Source: Planctomycetota bacterium (GTDB taxonomy: Bacteria; Planctomycetota; UBA1135; UBA2386). From it: 64,000 nt of DNA. The notes under the pieces were generated by a model. It made no database searches. It saw only the letters and a program-made list of their open reading frames with translations, and was not told the DNA's origin. The DNA lies in contig JADJWQ010000006.1 of assembly GCA_016716265.1 (NCBI GenBank), forward strand, positions 3,747,501-3,811,500, in the 5' to 3' direction. Positions 33,634-43,389 of the stretch are shown in pieces. The number at the start of each line of letters is the position of its first letter. Position 1 is the first letter of the stretch. The position numbers and the translations under genes were made by a program.

Positions 33634-36482
33634 TCCGCCGCCTGGCGATCGCCGGCGTCCTGTTCGCGGCCGGACTCGCGGTGCTGCACTTCGCGATCGG
33701 CTCGGAGAACTTCCTCAACACCGAGGCTGGCAGCCGCGGTGAGCCGTTCCGGCAGTCCGGTGACGCGCGCAGCGGCGTGGTGGTCGGCGGCTACGAGGGC
33801 GCCGAGGGGCGCTCGCCGGTCGCCGTGTCGATCTCCGGGGCGGGTCGCTTCCGCCGCGACGTCGAACGCACGCTGCCGGACGGCACCGTGCTGTTCCTGC
33901 CGCAGTGGATCGTGCGCTTCGGCGACAGCGAGACGGTCGACGAGGACCTCGTGCAACTCCGCGACGTGCAGTCGGAGCTGTTCCGCGTGCGCGGCGAGGC
34001 CGCCGAGGCCACGGCGCACCCGGTCGCCGCCGTGCACGCGCGCGAGGCACTCGTGACGATCGGGCGCGACGACGATGGCGCGCCGTCGATCCGCGAGGAC
34101 CGCGACATGGAGCTGTTCGACGTCGAGGCGCGCTCGCTCGACCGCGACGCGTCGGGCGGCGACCTGCACTTCGAGGTCGGCCGCCTGCGGGCGCGCCACT
34201 CCGACGACGGGCTCAGCTTCGCGACGCCCTCGCCGGCAGAGCCGTTCCGCGCGACGCTCGACGCCGTAGTGCCGGCGGTCGCGTCGGGCCGCGGTGCGAC
34301 CGGGCTGCTACCGGCGCGCGACCGCGACGGCGACGTGTCGCTGACGATCCGCAGCGAGCCGCTGGTCGAGTACGGCAGCTCGACGCTGCGCGCGGCCGGC
34401 TCGCTCGGTTTCCGCGAGGAGCCGCGCAGCGGCGCCGCGCGGCTCGATCTCGCCGACCGCGTGCGCGCCGAGTCGGTCGACGGCGGCGAGCCGGTCGTCG
34501 CGACCGCCGACCGGCTCGCGGTGACGTTCGTCCTGCTGCACCGGCGCCAGACCGCGGCGCTCGCCGCGCCGGCTGGCCAGTCGGGAACCGCGCGCGGCAT
34601 CGCGCCGCTCGAGCTGCGCGTCGCCGGCAGCCCGGTGCGCGTCCGCGGCGCCGGACTGCGGCTCAGCTGCGGCGAACTCGAGGCCGTGCCGACACCGGCC
34701 GGCCGGCCGTTCACGGTCAGCGCGCGCGGGCTGCCGGCGCTGGTCGACGAGCGGCGCGGCCTGAGCATCACCGCCGCGACGGCGCTGCACGCGCTCGATC
34801 CGAGTGCCCTTCTCGCCGACGTGCACAGCGCGTTCGGCTTCGCGCCGCTGGCCCGCTGGCGCCGGGCGGGCGGCTTCGCCGCGGCGCCTGTGATCGCATC
34901 GGAAGGTTCGACGACGGTGCGGGACGACCGTGCGGACCTCGACATCACGGCGAGCGACGGCATGCGCGTCCAGCGCGCACCCGGGCGCGACGACCTGTCC
35001 TGGGCGCGCGGCCGCGGCGAGGTCGAGCTGCGGCAGCGGGGCCTGGAGGTGCGCGGCGACGGTGGTTGCGTCGCGATGCTGTGCGCCGGCGTGCAGACGG
35101 TCGAGCTCGGGCCTGCGGAGCCGGACCCTGCACACCACTTCGCGCTCCGGCAGGAGCGCGACGGGCACGTGCTGACGCTCGACGGCAGCGGCGCGTGCCG
35201 TGTGGTGCGCGCCGCGGACGGCGCCGTGGCCATCCGGATCCGCTCGCCGCAGGGTGACGTCGCGCTGCGCTACGACGACGCGGAGCTCGCGGCGGTCGAG
35301 ACCCTCGACGTGCGCGTGCGGGCCGACGGCTCGCTGGCGGCCGCGGCGGTCCGCGGTGCGGCGTGCACGTTCGCGCTGAGCTTCGCCGGGCGCCGGGCGA
35401 GCGGCAGCTGCGCCGAGCTGACGCTCGCCGACGCCAGCCTGACGCTGACCGGACCGGAGGGCGCGGAGCTGTGGCGCGACGCCGAGCTGGTGCGCGGCGA
35501 GCGCATTGTCGTCGTGGGCTATGGGACCGATCGCGCCGCGCTGCGCGTCGACGGCTACGCCGACGGCCGGCCCGCGTTCGCGCGCCTGGTCGAACCGGCC
35601 GCTCCCGGCGGTCCCGCGCACGCCGTCGAGCTGGAGGCGCGCGAGCTGCGCCTGGTGCCGGGGCTCGTGCCGGCCGAGGTCGCCGCCTGGCACGGCATGC
35701 CGTGGCTCGCGCAGCGGACCGTGCTCGACGGCTGGTTCGTCGCGCGCGGCTCCGCCCACCTGCGCCGGATCGCACTGCCGGCGGACCCGGTCGCAGCGGG
35801 CGAGCTCGTCGCCGCCGCCGAGGGCGACCGCATCGACGTGCTCGCCGCGGCCGGCATCGCGACCGTGCGCGGGCTGCCGGCCCGGATCGAGTATCTCGAC
35901 GCCTCGAACGGCCAGCGCGTCCGCGGCCGCGCGCACACCATCCGTGCGCTCGTCGACAGCGCGCGGAGCACCGCCGACATCGCGCTGCTGGCGGAGGACC
36001 GCGCGCTGCCCGAGGTCGACCTGCTCGGCGCGCGGGAGCGGTCCGGCACCGAGCGCGCGGGTGCCTTGCGCAACGTGCGCGCGATCTGCGACGGCGCGAT
36101 CCGCTCGACGACCGACGGCCTGCGCTTCGACGGCCCGGTGCGACTGCTCGAGCTCGATTCCGACGGGGCCGTGCGCACCGGCGGGCTCGATCTCGCCGCC
36201 AGCGAGGTGCGCCTCGACTGGGATCCGGAGACCCGCGCGCTGCTGCGCGTGCGCACCGACGCCGGCACGCAGGTCGCGCTCGGCGACCTGCGCGCCGCCG
36301 CGGACCGCGTCGACATCGACTTCACGACGTCGATCTGCGCGCTGGCCGGCGAGCGCAACGACGTCACCGTCGACCTGCGCGGCCGCCGCCTGCGCGGCTC
36401 GCACTTCGTCGTCGACTACCGCCGGCTGGAGCTGCGCGCGTGGAACCTGCGCGGCTCCGGCACGCCGGAGGTCGCACGATGA
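33630..36482 (+). CDS. Giant LptC/LptA-like LPS transport protein (putative)
   Basis: The 950-aa protein starts at a GTG that overlaps the kdsC stop (GTGA). An N-terminal transmembrane anchor, IRRLAIAGVLFAAGLAVLHF, is followed by a very long periplasmic part composed of repeated strand pairs such as ARLDLADRVRAESVDGGEPV, VATADRLAVTFVLLHR and VRADGSLAAAAVRGAACTFA. This pattern fits LptC/OstA-type beta-jellyroll repeats: a measure, then a derived term, repeated. Position between kdsC and lptD matches LptC/LptA in other bacteria, but the length is about five times that of LptC. It may supply most of the periplasmic bridge. Family assignment is by context and strand pattern, not by a clear motif. 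Confidence 0.6.
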   Translation: MIRRLAIAGVLFAAGLAVLHFAIGSENFLNTEAGSRGEPFRQSGDARSGVVVGGYEGAEGRSPVAVSISGAGRFRRDVERTLPDGTVLFLPQWIVRFGDSETVDEDLVQLRDVQSELFRVRGEAAEATAHPVAAVHAREALVTIGRDDDGAPSIREDRDMELFDVEARSLDRDASGGDLHFEVGRLRARHSDDGLSFATPSPAEPFRATLDAVVPAVASGRGATGLLPARDRDGDVSLTIRSEPLVEYGSSTLRAAGSLGFREEPRSGAARLDLADRVRAESVDGGEPVVATADRLAVTFVLLHRRQTAALAAPAGQSGTARGIAPLELRVAGSPVRVRGAGLRLSCGELEAVPTPAGRPFTVSARGLPALVDERRGLSITAATALHALDPSALLADVHSAFGFAPLARWRRAGGFAAAPVIASEGSTTVRDDRADLDITASDGMRVQRAPGRDDLSWARGRGEVELRQRGLEVRGDGGCVAMLCAGVQTVELGPAEPDPAHHFALRQERDGHVLTLDGSGACRVVRAADGAVAIRIRSPQGDVALRYDDAELAAVETLDVRVRADGSLAAAAVRGAACTFALSFAGRRASGSCAELTLADASLTLTGPEGAELWRDAELVRGERIVVVGYGTDRAALRVDGYADGRPAFARLVEPAAPGGPAHAVELEARELRLVPGLVPAEVAAWHGMPWLAQRTVLDGWFVARGSAHLRRIALPADPVAAGELVAAAEGDRIDVLAAAGIATVRGLPARIEYLDASNGQRVRGRAHTIRALVDSARSTADIALLAEDRALPEVDLLGARERSGTERAGALRNVRAICDGAIRSTTDGLRFDGPVRLLELDSDGAVRTGGLDLAASEVRLDWDPETRALLRVRTDAGTQVALGDLRAAADRVDIDFTTSICALAGERNDVTVDLRGRRLRGSHFVVDYRRLELRAWNLRGSGTPEVAR

Positions 36483-38953
36483 GGGCGGCGCGCAGCGCGG
36501 TCGCCGCAACGATCCTCACCGTCGCGGCCGGCGCCCAGGATGCGCCCGCCGCCCCGCGCGAGTGGTGGGCCGCCGGGGTCACGGTCCGCACGCTCGGCGA
36601 CGTCGACGAGCTGGTCGTCACCGGCGGCGCGCGCTACGTCCCCCCGGGGCTCGGGCTCGACGTCCGCGCCGACCGCGCCGTGCTGGTGCTCGACCGCCCG
36701 GAGACGATCCGGTTCGCGCGCACGCTGGGCGAAGGTGGCCTGCCCCGCCGCGAGCCGGAGCTGCCCGCCTCGCGCCGCAGCGTCGACGCGGCGGCGCTGC
36801 GCGATCGGTTGCTCGACTTCCTCGGCTCACTGCGCGGTGCCGGCGTCAGGCCGCCTCCGCCGGACCTGCAGATCGAGCTGTTCCGCTCGATCCATCTGGA
36901 AGGCGACGTCGCGGTGATCCGCAACGGCGTCGAGGCGCTCCGCGCCGACGAGCTGACCTGGTCGCTCGCCGACGACCGGCTGGTCGCCCGCAATGTGGTC
37001 CTGCGCCTCGTCGACGACACGCAGCAGCGGCCGCTGATCGTCACGCTGCGGGCGCCCGAGCTCGTGCGGCAATCGGGTCGCTTCGTCGGTCGAGACGTCG
37101 CGGTCACGACCAGCCGCGCCGGCGTCCCCCAATTCGAGGTGATCGCGGGCGAGATCGAGATCGTCGAGCGCGGCGACGAGTTCGAGATCCGCACGCGCGA
37201 CAGCACGCTCGCGGTCGGCAGCCTGCGTATCCTGCCGATCCCGGATCAGACCTGGTTCACGTCCGACAAGGAGAGCTACCTGATCCGCAGCGCGAGCGTC
37301 GGCTATTCCGAGCGCGAGGGCGCCGAGCTGCGCGTCGTGCTCGGCAGCTCGTGGAACGAGACCGGCGGCAGTCTGCACGAAGCACTGACCGGACGGGCGC
37401 GGGAGGAGTTCCGCGGGGACTGGCAGCTCGGTGTCGGCGTCGTCGAGAAGCGCGGCCTGCCGCTGCGCCCCGAGCTCACCTATCGCGGTGGCGACCTGTA
37501 CGAGGGCCGCGCCAAGGCGTTCCTGATGGACGACACCGGGCGCGACATCCGCGACATCCGCCGCAATCTGGACGGCACGCCGATCGACGCCGACTTCCGC
37601 AGCCTGGTGCGCACCGAGAACCGTGTGCACCTGAGCGAGGCGACGACGCTCGACCTCACGCTGTTCGACGCCAGCGATCCCGCTGCGCTGTCGGAGTTCG
37701 ACCGCGGCGACTACTTCCTCGCCGAGCGCCCGGAGACGAGCGTCCACCTGCGGCACGTCGAGGAGAACGTGATCGGCACGCTGACCGGCCGCTGGAACCT
37801 CGACGACTTCGCCTACGGCGACGACCGCGGCCTGACCGACCGCTTCGTCGAGGAGCAGCCTCGGCTGACGCTCGATTGGTTCTCGGAGTCGATCGCCGAC
37901 CTGCCGGGCGGAGCCCACCTGCTGCTGACGAGCTCGACCGACGCGGCCCGCTTCCGCGCCAACTACGACCCGCGCTCGCCCCTCGCGGCGTCCGGCGAGG
38001 AGACCTGGCGGATCGACCAGCGCGTCGAGCTCGCCGCACCGTTCCAGCTCGGCCCGCTGCACCTGCGCCCGTTCGTCGAAGGCCGCCTGACCTGGTACGA
38101 GGAGACCGCGCCGGCGAGCGGCGGCTCCGAGGACCGCTACGCGTTCGCGACCGGCGCCGAGCTCGGCACGCGCATCGCCCGCACGTTCCGCCTGCCCGGC
38201 GACGGCGAGCTGTTGCGCCACGTGCTGTCACCGACGGTCCGCTACGTCGATCGCTTCGCGGTCGACGACGCTCCGAGCCGGTTCCCGCAGTTCGACCAGG
38301 TCGACGCGCTCGACGAATCCGCGTGGTTGCGCTTCGGGTTGCTGCAGCGCGTGCTGTACCAGGACGGTGGCACGCAGAATGCCGGTGGCGAGTCGCCGCG
38401 CGCCCGCGAGGTCGCGTGGCTCGATCTGGCCCAGAACGTCGCCGTCGATCCCGATCGCGACAATGGCGGCGACACTCTCGGTCTGTTCGAGTTCGAGGCA
38501 GTGCTCCGCGGCGCTCCCGCGTCGCTCAGCGGCGTGCCGATCGAGCTCGTCGTCGAGGGCGAGCAGGACTGGAACGCCGGGGAGCTGCGCACCTTCAATA
38601 ACTTCGTGCAGACGCGCACCGGCGACGTCCGCTGGATCGCCGAGTATCGTCGCGACCGCACGTCCGACGGTCAGATCGGCTTGGGCTCGATCGTCCCGGT
38701 GCGGCAGCGTTGGGAGGTGTTCGGCCGCATGCTGTACGACCTCGACCGCGACGAGTTCGCCAATTACACGGTGCGGCTGACGCGGAACGACCTCGATTGG
38801 CGACTCGCGTTGATCGTCGGCTACGACCTGATCACCGACAACCTGTCGGTGCGCGTCGACTTCCGGCCGACGCTCGGCGGGCTCGCAGAGGCGCAGCAGC
38901 GCTACCAGCTCGGCGGGGCGGACTTCGCGGCCGTCGATCACTCCGCGTTCTGA
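36479..38953 (+). CDS. lptD: LPS-assembly outer membrane protein LptD
   Basis: The 824-aa protein has a signal peptide (residues 1-20, SAVAATILTVAAGAQ). Its N-terminal OstA-like jellyroll includes HLEGDVAVIRNGVEALRADE and LTWSLADDRLVARNVVLRLV. A C-terminal barrel of alternating strands follows: RVHLSEATTLDLTLFDASDP, ERPETSVHLRHVEENVIGTL, LRHVLSPTVRYVDRF (the LptD-type LSPTVRY box) and EVFGRMLYDLDRDEFANYTV. It inserts LPS into the outer leaflet. Its ATG overlaps the stop of the 950-aa gene. It ends in Phe (DHSAF), usual for outer-membrane proteins. LptE is not evident. Confidence 0.9.
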   Translation: MRAARSAVAATILTVAAGAQDAPAAPREWWAAGVTVRTLGDVDELVVTGGARYVPPGLGLDVRADRAVLVLDRPETIRFARTLGEGGLPRREPELPASRRSVDAAALRDRLLDFLGSLRGAGVRPPPPDLQIELFRSIHLEGDVAVIRNGVEALRADELTWSLADDRLVARNVVLRLVDDTQQRPLIVTLRAPELVRQSGRFVGRDVAVTTSRAGVPQFEVIAGEIEIVERGDEFEIRTRDSTLAVGSLRILPIPDQTWFTSDKESYLIRSASVGYSEREGAELRVVLGSSWNETGGSLHEALTGRAREEFRGDWQLGVGVVEKRGLPLRPELTYRGGDLYEGRAKAFLMDDTGRDIRDIRRNLDGTPIDADFRSLVRTENRVHLSEATTLDLTLFDASDPAALSEFDRGDYFLAERPETSVHLRHVEENVIGTLTGRWNLDDFAYGDDRGLTDRFVEEQPRLTLDWFSESIADLPGGAHLLLTSSTDAARFRANYDPRSPLAASGEETWRIDQRVELAAPFQLGPLHLRPFVEGRLTWYEETAPASGGSEDRYAFATGAELGTRIARTFRLPGDGELLRHVLSPTVRYVDRFAVDDAPSRFPQFDQVDALDESAWLRFGLLQRVLYQDGGTQNAGGESPRAREVAWLDLAQNVAVDPDRDNGGDTLGLFEFEAVLRGAPASLSGVPIELVVEGEQDWNAGELRTFNNFVQTRTGDVRWIAEYRRDRTSDGQIGLGSIVPVRQRWEVFGRMLYDLDRDEFANYTVRLTRNDLDWRLALIVGYDLITDNLSVRVDFRPTLGGLAEAQQRYQLGGADFAAVDHSAF

Positions 38954-38972
38954 TCGCCGTTCGCGGCCGCGC

Positions 38973-40562
<1,590 letters not shown>

Positions 40563-40598
40563 GGAAGGGGCGGAGAGGCTAGCGGAAAGCCGCTCCGG

Positions 40599-40627
40599 TT
40601 GACACTCCACCGTGGCGCTCGGATCAT
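40599..40627 (+). promoter_or_regulatory. Candidate promoter of the TatA/B gene (TTGACA-17-GATCAT)
   Basis: A perfect -35 TTGACA (40599-40604) is followed after 17 bp by GATCAT (40622-40627). The predicted start point, about 40634, lies next to the ATG at 40636, so the mRNA would be leaderless. This argues against the in-frame GTG at 40612, which falls between the two boxes. Confidence 0.6.
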
Positions 40628-40635
40628 CCGGACAG

Positions 40636-41163
40636 ATGTTCGACAGCGTTGGTCAGCTCGCCTACTTCCTGCCCGGCGGGCAGGAATGGCTCGTGCTCCT
40701 CGTGGTGGGCCTGCTGTTGTTCGGGCGCAACCTCCCCGACGTCGGACGCGCCGTCGGCAAGACGGTGATGGAGCTCCGGCGCGGACTCGACCAGTTCAAG
40801 CGCGAGATCGACCGCGACTCGTCGATGCGCAACGCGCGCGACTCGTTCCGCGACGCGAAGACCAGCTTGCGTGATCTGCGCGATACGATGCGCCTGCGCG
40901 ATGCCGACCTCCGCCGGCAGATCACCGCGACGATCCAGCCGGATCCGAAGCCCGACGCCAGCGCGCCTGCCGGCGGCGATACGCGCGGGGTGTTCGACGA
41001 CCTGACGGATCCCGACCGCTCCGTCGCGCCGCAGTCCCAGGACGCCGACCGGGCGGCGGACGACGGTGCGCAGGCCTATCCCGGCGCGCCTCCGCCGGGA
41101 ACGATCGAGGCGGGCGTGGCCGATCCGGCCGGTGCGGACGACACCAGCAGGAACGACGCGTGA
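40636..41163 (+). CDS. TatA/TatB-family twin-arginine translocase component
   Basis: The 175-aa protein has the short N-terminal membrane helix and amphipathic helix of the family: LPGGQEWLVLLVVGLLLFGR, NLPDVGRAVGKTVMELRRGL, then FKREIDRDSSMRNARDSFRD. The C-terminus is long, charged and Pro/Asp-rich (to residue 175), closer to TatB in length, while FGRNLPDVGR is common to both. It works with TatC to export folded proteins. No tatC is in the window. I chose ATG 40636 on promoter grounds. Confidence 0.88.
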   Translation: MFDSVGQLAYFLPGGQEWLVLLVVGLLLFGRNLPDVGRAVGKTVMELRRGLDQFKREIDRDSSMRNARDSFRDAKTSLRDLRDTMRLRDADLRRQITATIQPDPKPDASAPAGGDTRGVFDDLTDPDRSVAPQSQDADRAADDGAQAYPGAPPPGTIEAGVADPAGADDTSRNDA

Positions 41164-41171
41164 CGCGCGCG

Positions 41172-41774
41172 CTACGGCCGCCGAAGGCCGTCCTGCACGT
41201 GCGCGTCGCCGGTGTCGAAGATGTTCTGCCAGTCGTCCTCGGACGCTCCCCCGGAGGCTGACTGGGGTGTCGCGCGTCGCTGGCGCGCCCGCTCCCGCTC
41301 CTCCAGGCGGGCCTTCGCCCACGGGAAGTAGTCAGCGAACCGCTCGCCGAGCACCTTCCGGTTCTCGCTGATCAGTCCGACGTACGGGAACACGTCGCAT
41401 TGCGTCGCCTTGCGCACCTGCATCAGGATCTCGAAGGGCGTCAGGATCGGCATGGCGACGGTCAGGATGTCGCCGAGCTTGTCCAGCGGGACGAGCATGT
41501 GCCGGAACATCAGCTCTTTGGGGATCACCGACTTGACGTCCTCGGCGACGTCGTAGCTGCTCGCCATCAGGAACGGCACCTGGAAGTGCTCGACGACGAG
41601 CTTCGCCAGGTCCCACTCGGTGATCTTCCCCGACTCGACGAGGCTCTCGACGAACGACTCTCCGTGCCGGTCCTGGGAGTACAGCGCGTCGGTGATCACC
41701 TCGTTCGGCACTGCGCCCTTCTGCGTGAGCGCTTCGGCCAGACGGATGCTCGTCAGCTTGTCCAGGCCCTTCAC
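41172..41774 (-). CDS. Stand-alone GspE/PilB N-terminal (MshEN-type) domain protein
   Basis: The 200-aa protein starts at a GTG with GAGGGA a few bases upstream. It shows the type II secretion ATPase N-domain: RLAEALTQKGAVPNEVITDA, VESGKITEWDLAKLVVEHF, VPKELMFRHMLVPLDKLGDI-like segment and LTVAMPILTPFEILMQVRKA. No ATPase domain follows; the protein ends in a charged tail. MshEN domains can bind cyclic di-GMP, so a signalling role is possible. It is convergent with the tat gene (8 bp). Confidence 0.85.
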   Translation of the reverse strand: MKGLDKLTSIRLAEALTQKGAVPNEVITDALYSQDRHGESFVESLVESGKITEWDLAKLVVEHFQVPFLMASSYDVAEDVKSVIPKELMFRHMLVPLDKLGDILTVAMPILTPFEILMQVRKATQCDVFPYVGLISENRKVLGERFADYFPWAKARLEERERARQRRATPQSASGGASEDDWQNIFDTGDAHVQDGLRRP

Positions 41775-41856
41775 GCATCCCTCTTCGGCCCGCGCACTGC
41801 CGGTGCTTGAGCCCCGGGCGTCACCCCCGGGGGCCCCGGCGCTGGCCGGCCCCGGA
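41775..41856 (-). terminator. GC-rich hairpin after the MlaFE gene (putative)
   Basis: The 82 bp between the MlaFE stop and the next start contain overlapping GC-rich inverted repeats: CCCCCGGGGG at about 41825-41834, and GGGGCC/GGCCCC arms at about 41833-41855. There is no T-run, so intrinsic termination is uncertain. Confidence 0.3.
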
Positions 41857-43389
41857 TCAGCGGAACTGCAGGAGCGTCAGCAGGGCGTGCGTGAACAGGA
41901 CGACGACCATCCCCGACACGATCGCCGAGTTGACGGAAACGCCGACGTCGCGACCCGAGCGCTTCGGTCCCATCGCGAGATGGTAGGTCTGGACCGCGAT
42001 CAGGAACCCCGCGAGCAACGTCTTGGCCGCGACGAACCCGACGTCTCGCACGGACAGCTCGCCGACGTAGGCAGCTGCCCAGCCTTGGCCCTGCATGCCG
42101 GTCACCAGCCGGGTCGCGAGCCAGGACGCCGCACTCGCCATCACGATCCCTGCCGCGGTCAGCGCCGGCATCGCCAGGGTGCAGCCCCAGACCAGCGGGA
42201 TCAGCAGGTAGTCGGCGGGGCGCACCCCGAGCATCCGCAGAGCCTGCACCTGCCCGGTGCGCTTCATCGTGCCGAGCCGCGCCGCTGCGCCGGCGGCGAT
42301 CCGCGCCGTGAAGAAGAAACCCGCCAGCAGCGGCACCAGCACGGACACCAGCACCTTGCCCGCTCCGCCGACGACCGCCGCGGCGAACGCGCCCTCGAGC
42401 GGGTTGTTCCGCAGGGCGAAGAACGTCGCGAGACCACCGACCGTCGCACAGCCGAGCACGACGAAGAACGCGGATTCGACCACGAAACGACCGACGGTCC
42501 GCAATGCGATCGCCGCATGTCGGGGCAGGATGCGCGCGACGGCGTCGGCGAAGTTCAACCCGTAGTCGCCGACCTCGAGCAGCAGGCGCCGCACGCCGTG
42601 CAGGTCGACAACGTCACTCGTGGAGGACTCGGGCGAGGCGGTCGCCGCGTCCGCCGTCACGCCGGCACGAGGGCTCGCGGGCTCGAGCCGCAGTGCACGG
42701 CGCGCCGGATCGATGCGCAGCACACCATCGGCGAGACCCTCGAATGCACGCAAGTCGTGTGTGATGACGATCGTGTTGCGGCGCGCCAGGCCCGGCCGCT
42801 CGGCCCCGTGGCGCTGCGTGGCGGCGATCAGCTCGGCGATCTCGCGAGCGGCGGTCTCGTCCAGCCCCGCGGTCGGCTCGTCGAACAGCAGGAGTTCGGG
42901 GTCCCCGGCCAGCGCACGCGCGACCGCGACGCGCTTGCGCATGCCCCCCGACAGCTCGGCGACCTCGGCCGGCGGCGTGGCCAGCCCGGCCCCGGCGAGC
43001 AACGCGGGTGCGAGCCGCACGGAGCGACGCGCAGCGCGCAGCGCCATCTCGACGTTCTGGCGAGGCGTCAGCTCGTCGAGCAGGCCCTCGTCCTGGAACA
43101 CCGCCTGCACGCGGCCGCGCAGCTGGCGGGCCAGCGACGAGCGCACCGGCACACCGAGCACCTCGCAGCGACCGCTGCGACGCGGCGCTGGCTCGCGCGT
43201 CTCCCATGCACCGGTGATCAGCTTCAGCAGCGACGACTTGCCGGAGCCCGACGGACCGACCAGCAGGTGCAGCCCGCCGGCCGGCACCTCGAGGTCGACG
43301 TGCTCGAGCACGCTGCGGAGCCTGCCGGCGGCACCCCGGTACGCGAGTGAGAAGTCGCGGAAGCGCAGGACGGGGACGGCAGCGGTCAC
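41857..43389 (-). CDS. MlaF-MlaE fusion: lipid ABC transporter ATPase and permease in one chain
   Basis: The 510-aa protein has an ABC ATPase in residues 1-245: Walker A LLVGPSGSGKSSLLKLITGA, signature VAELSGGMRKRVAVARALAG, Walker B PELLLFDEPTAGLDETAARE. From about residue 270 comes a MlaE/YrbE permease: VESAFFVVLGCATVGGLATF, GTMKRTGQVQALRMLGVRPA, YLLIPLVWGCTLAMPALTAA and SVNSAIVSGMVVVLFTHALL. In most bacteria these are separate genes (mlaF, mlaE). The GTG start overlaps the MCE gene stop by four bases. It should drive phospholipid movement between membranes with the MCE protein. Confidence 0.93.
   Translation of the reverse strand: MTAAVPVLRFRDFSLAYRGAAGRLRSVLEHVDLEVPAGGLHLLVGPSGSGKSSLLKLITGAWETREPAPRRSGRCEVLGVPVRSSLARQLRGRVQAVFQDEGLLDELTPRQNVEMALRAARRSVRLAPALLAGAGLATPPAEVAELSGGMRKRVAVARALAGDPELLLFDEPTAGLDETAAREIAELIAATQRHGAERPGLARRNTIVITHDLRAFEGLADGVLRIDPARRALRLEPASPRAGVTADAATASPESSTSDVVDLHGVRRLLLEVGDYGLNFADAVARILPRHAAIALRTVGRFVVESAFFVVLGCATVGGLATFFALRNNPLEGAFAAAVVGGAGKVLVSVLVPLLAGFFFTARIAAGAAARLGTMKRTGQVQALRMLGVRPADYLLIPLVWGCTLAMPALTAAGIVMASAASWLATRLVTGMQGQGWAAAYVGELSVRDVGFVAAKTLLAGFLIAVQTYHLAMGPKRSGRDVGVSVNSAIVSGMVVVLFTHALLTLLQFR

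Noticed and set aside
40618..40633. GGATCATCCGGAC as a fourth dispersed-repeat copy
   Set aside because: Only the end motif matches; no interior or second end is present, and it is explained by the tat promoter region.
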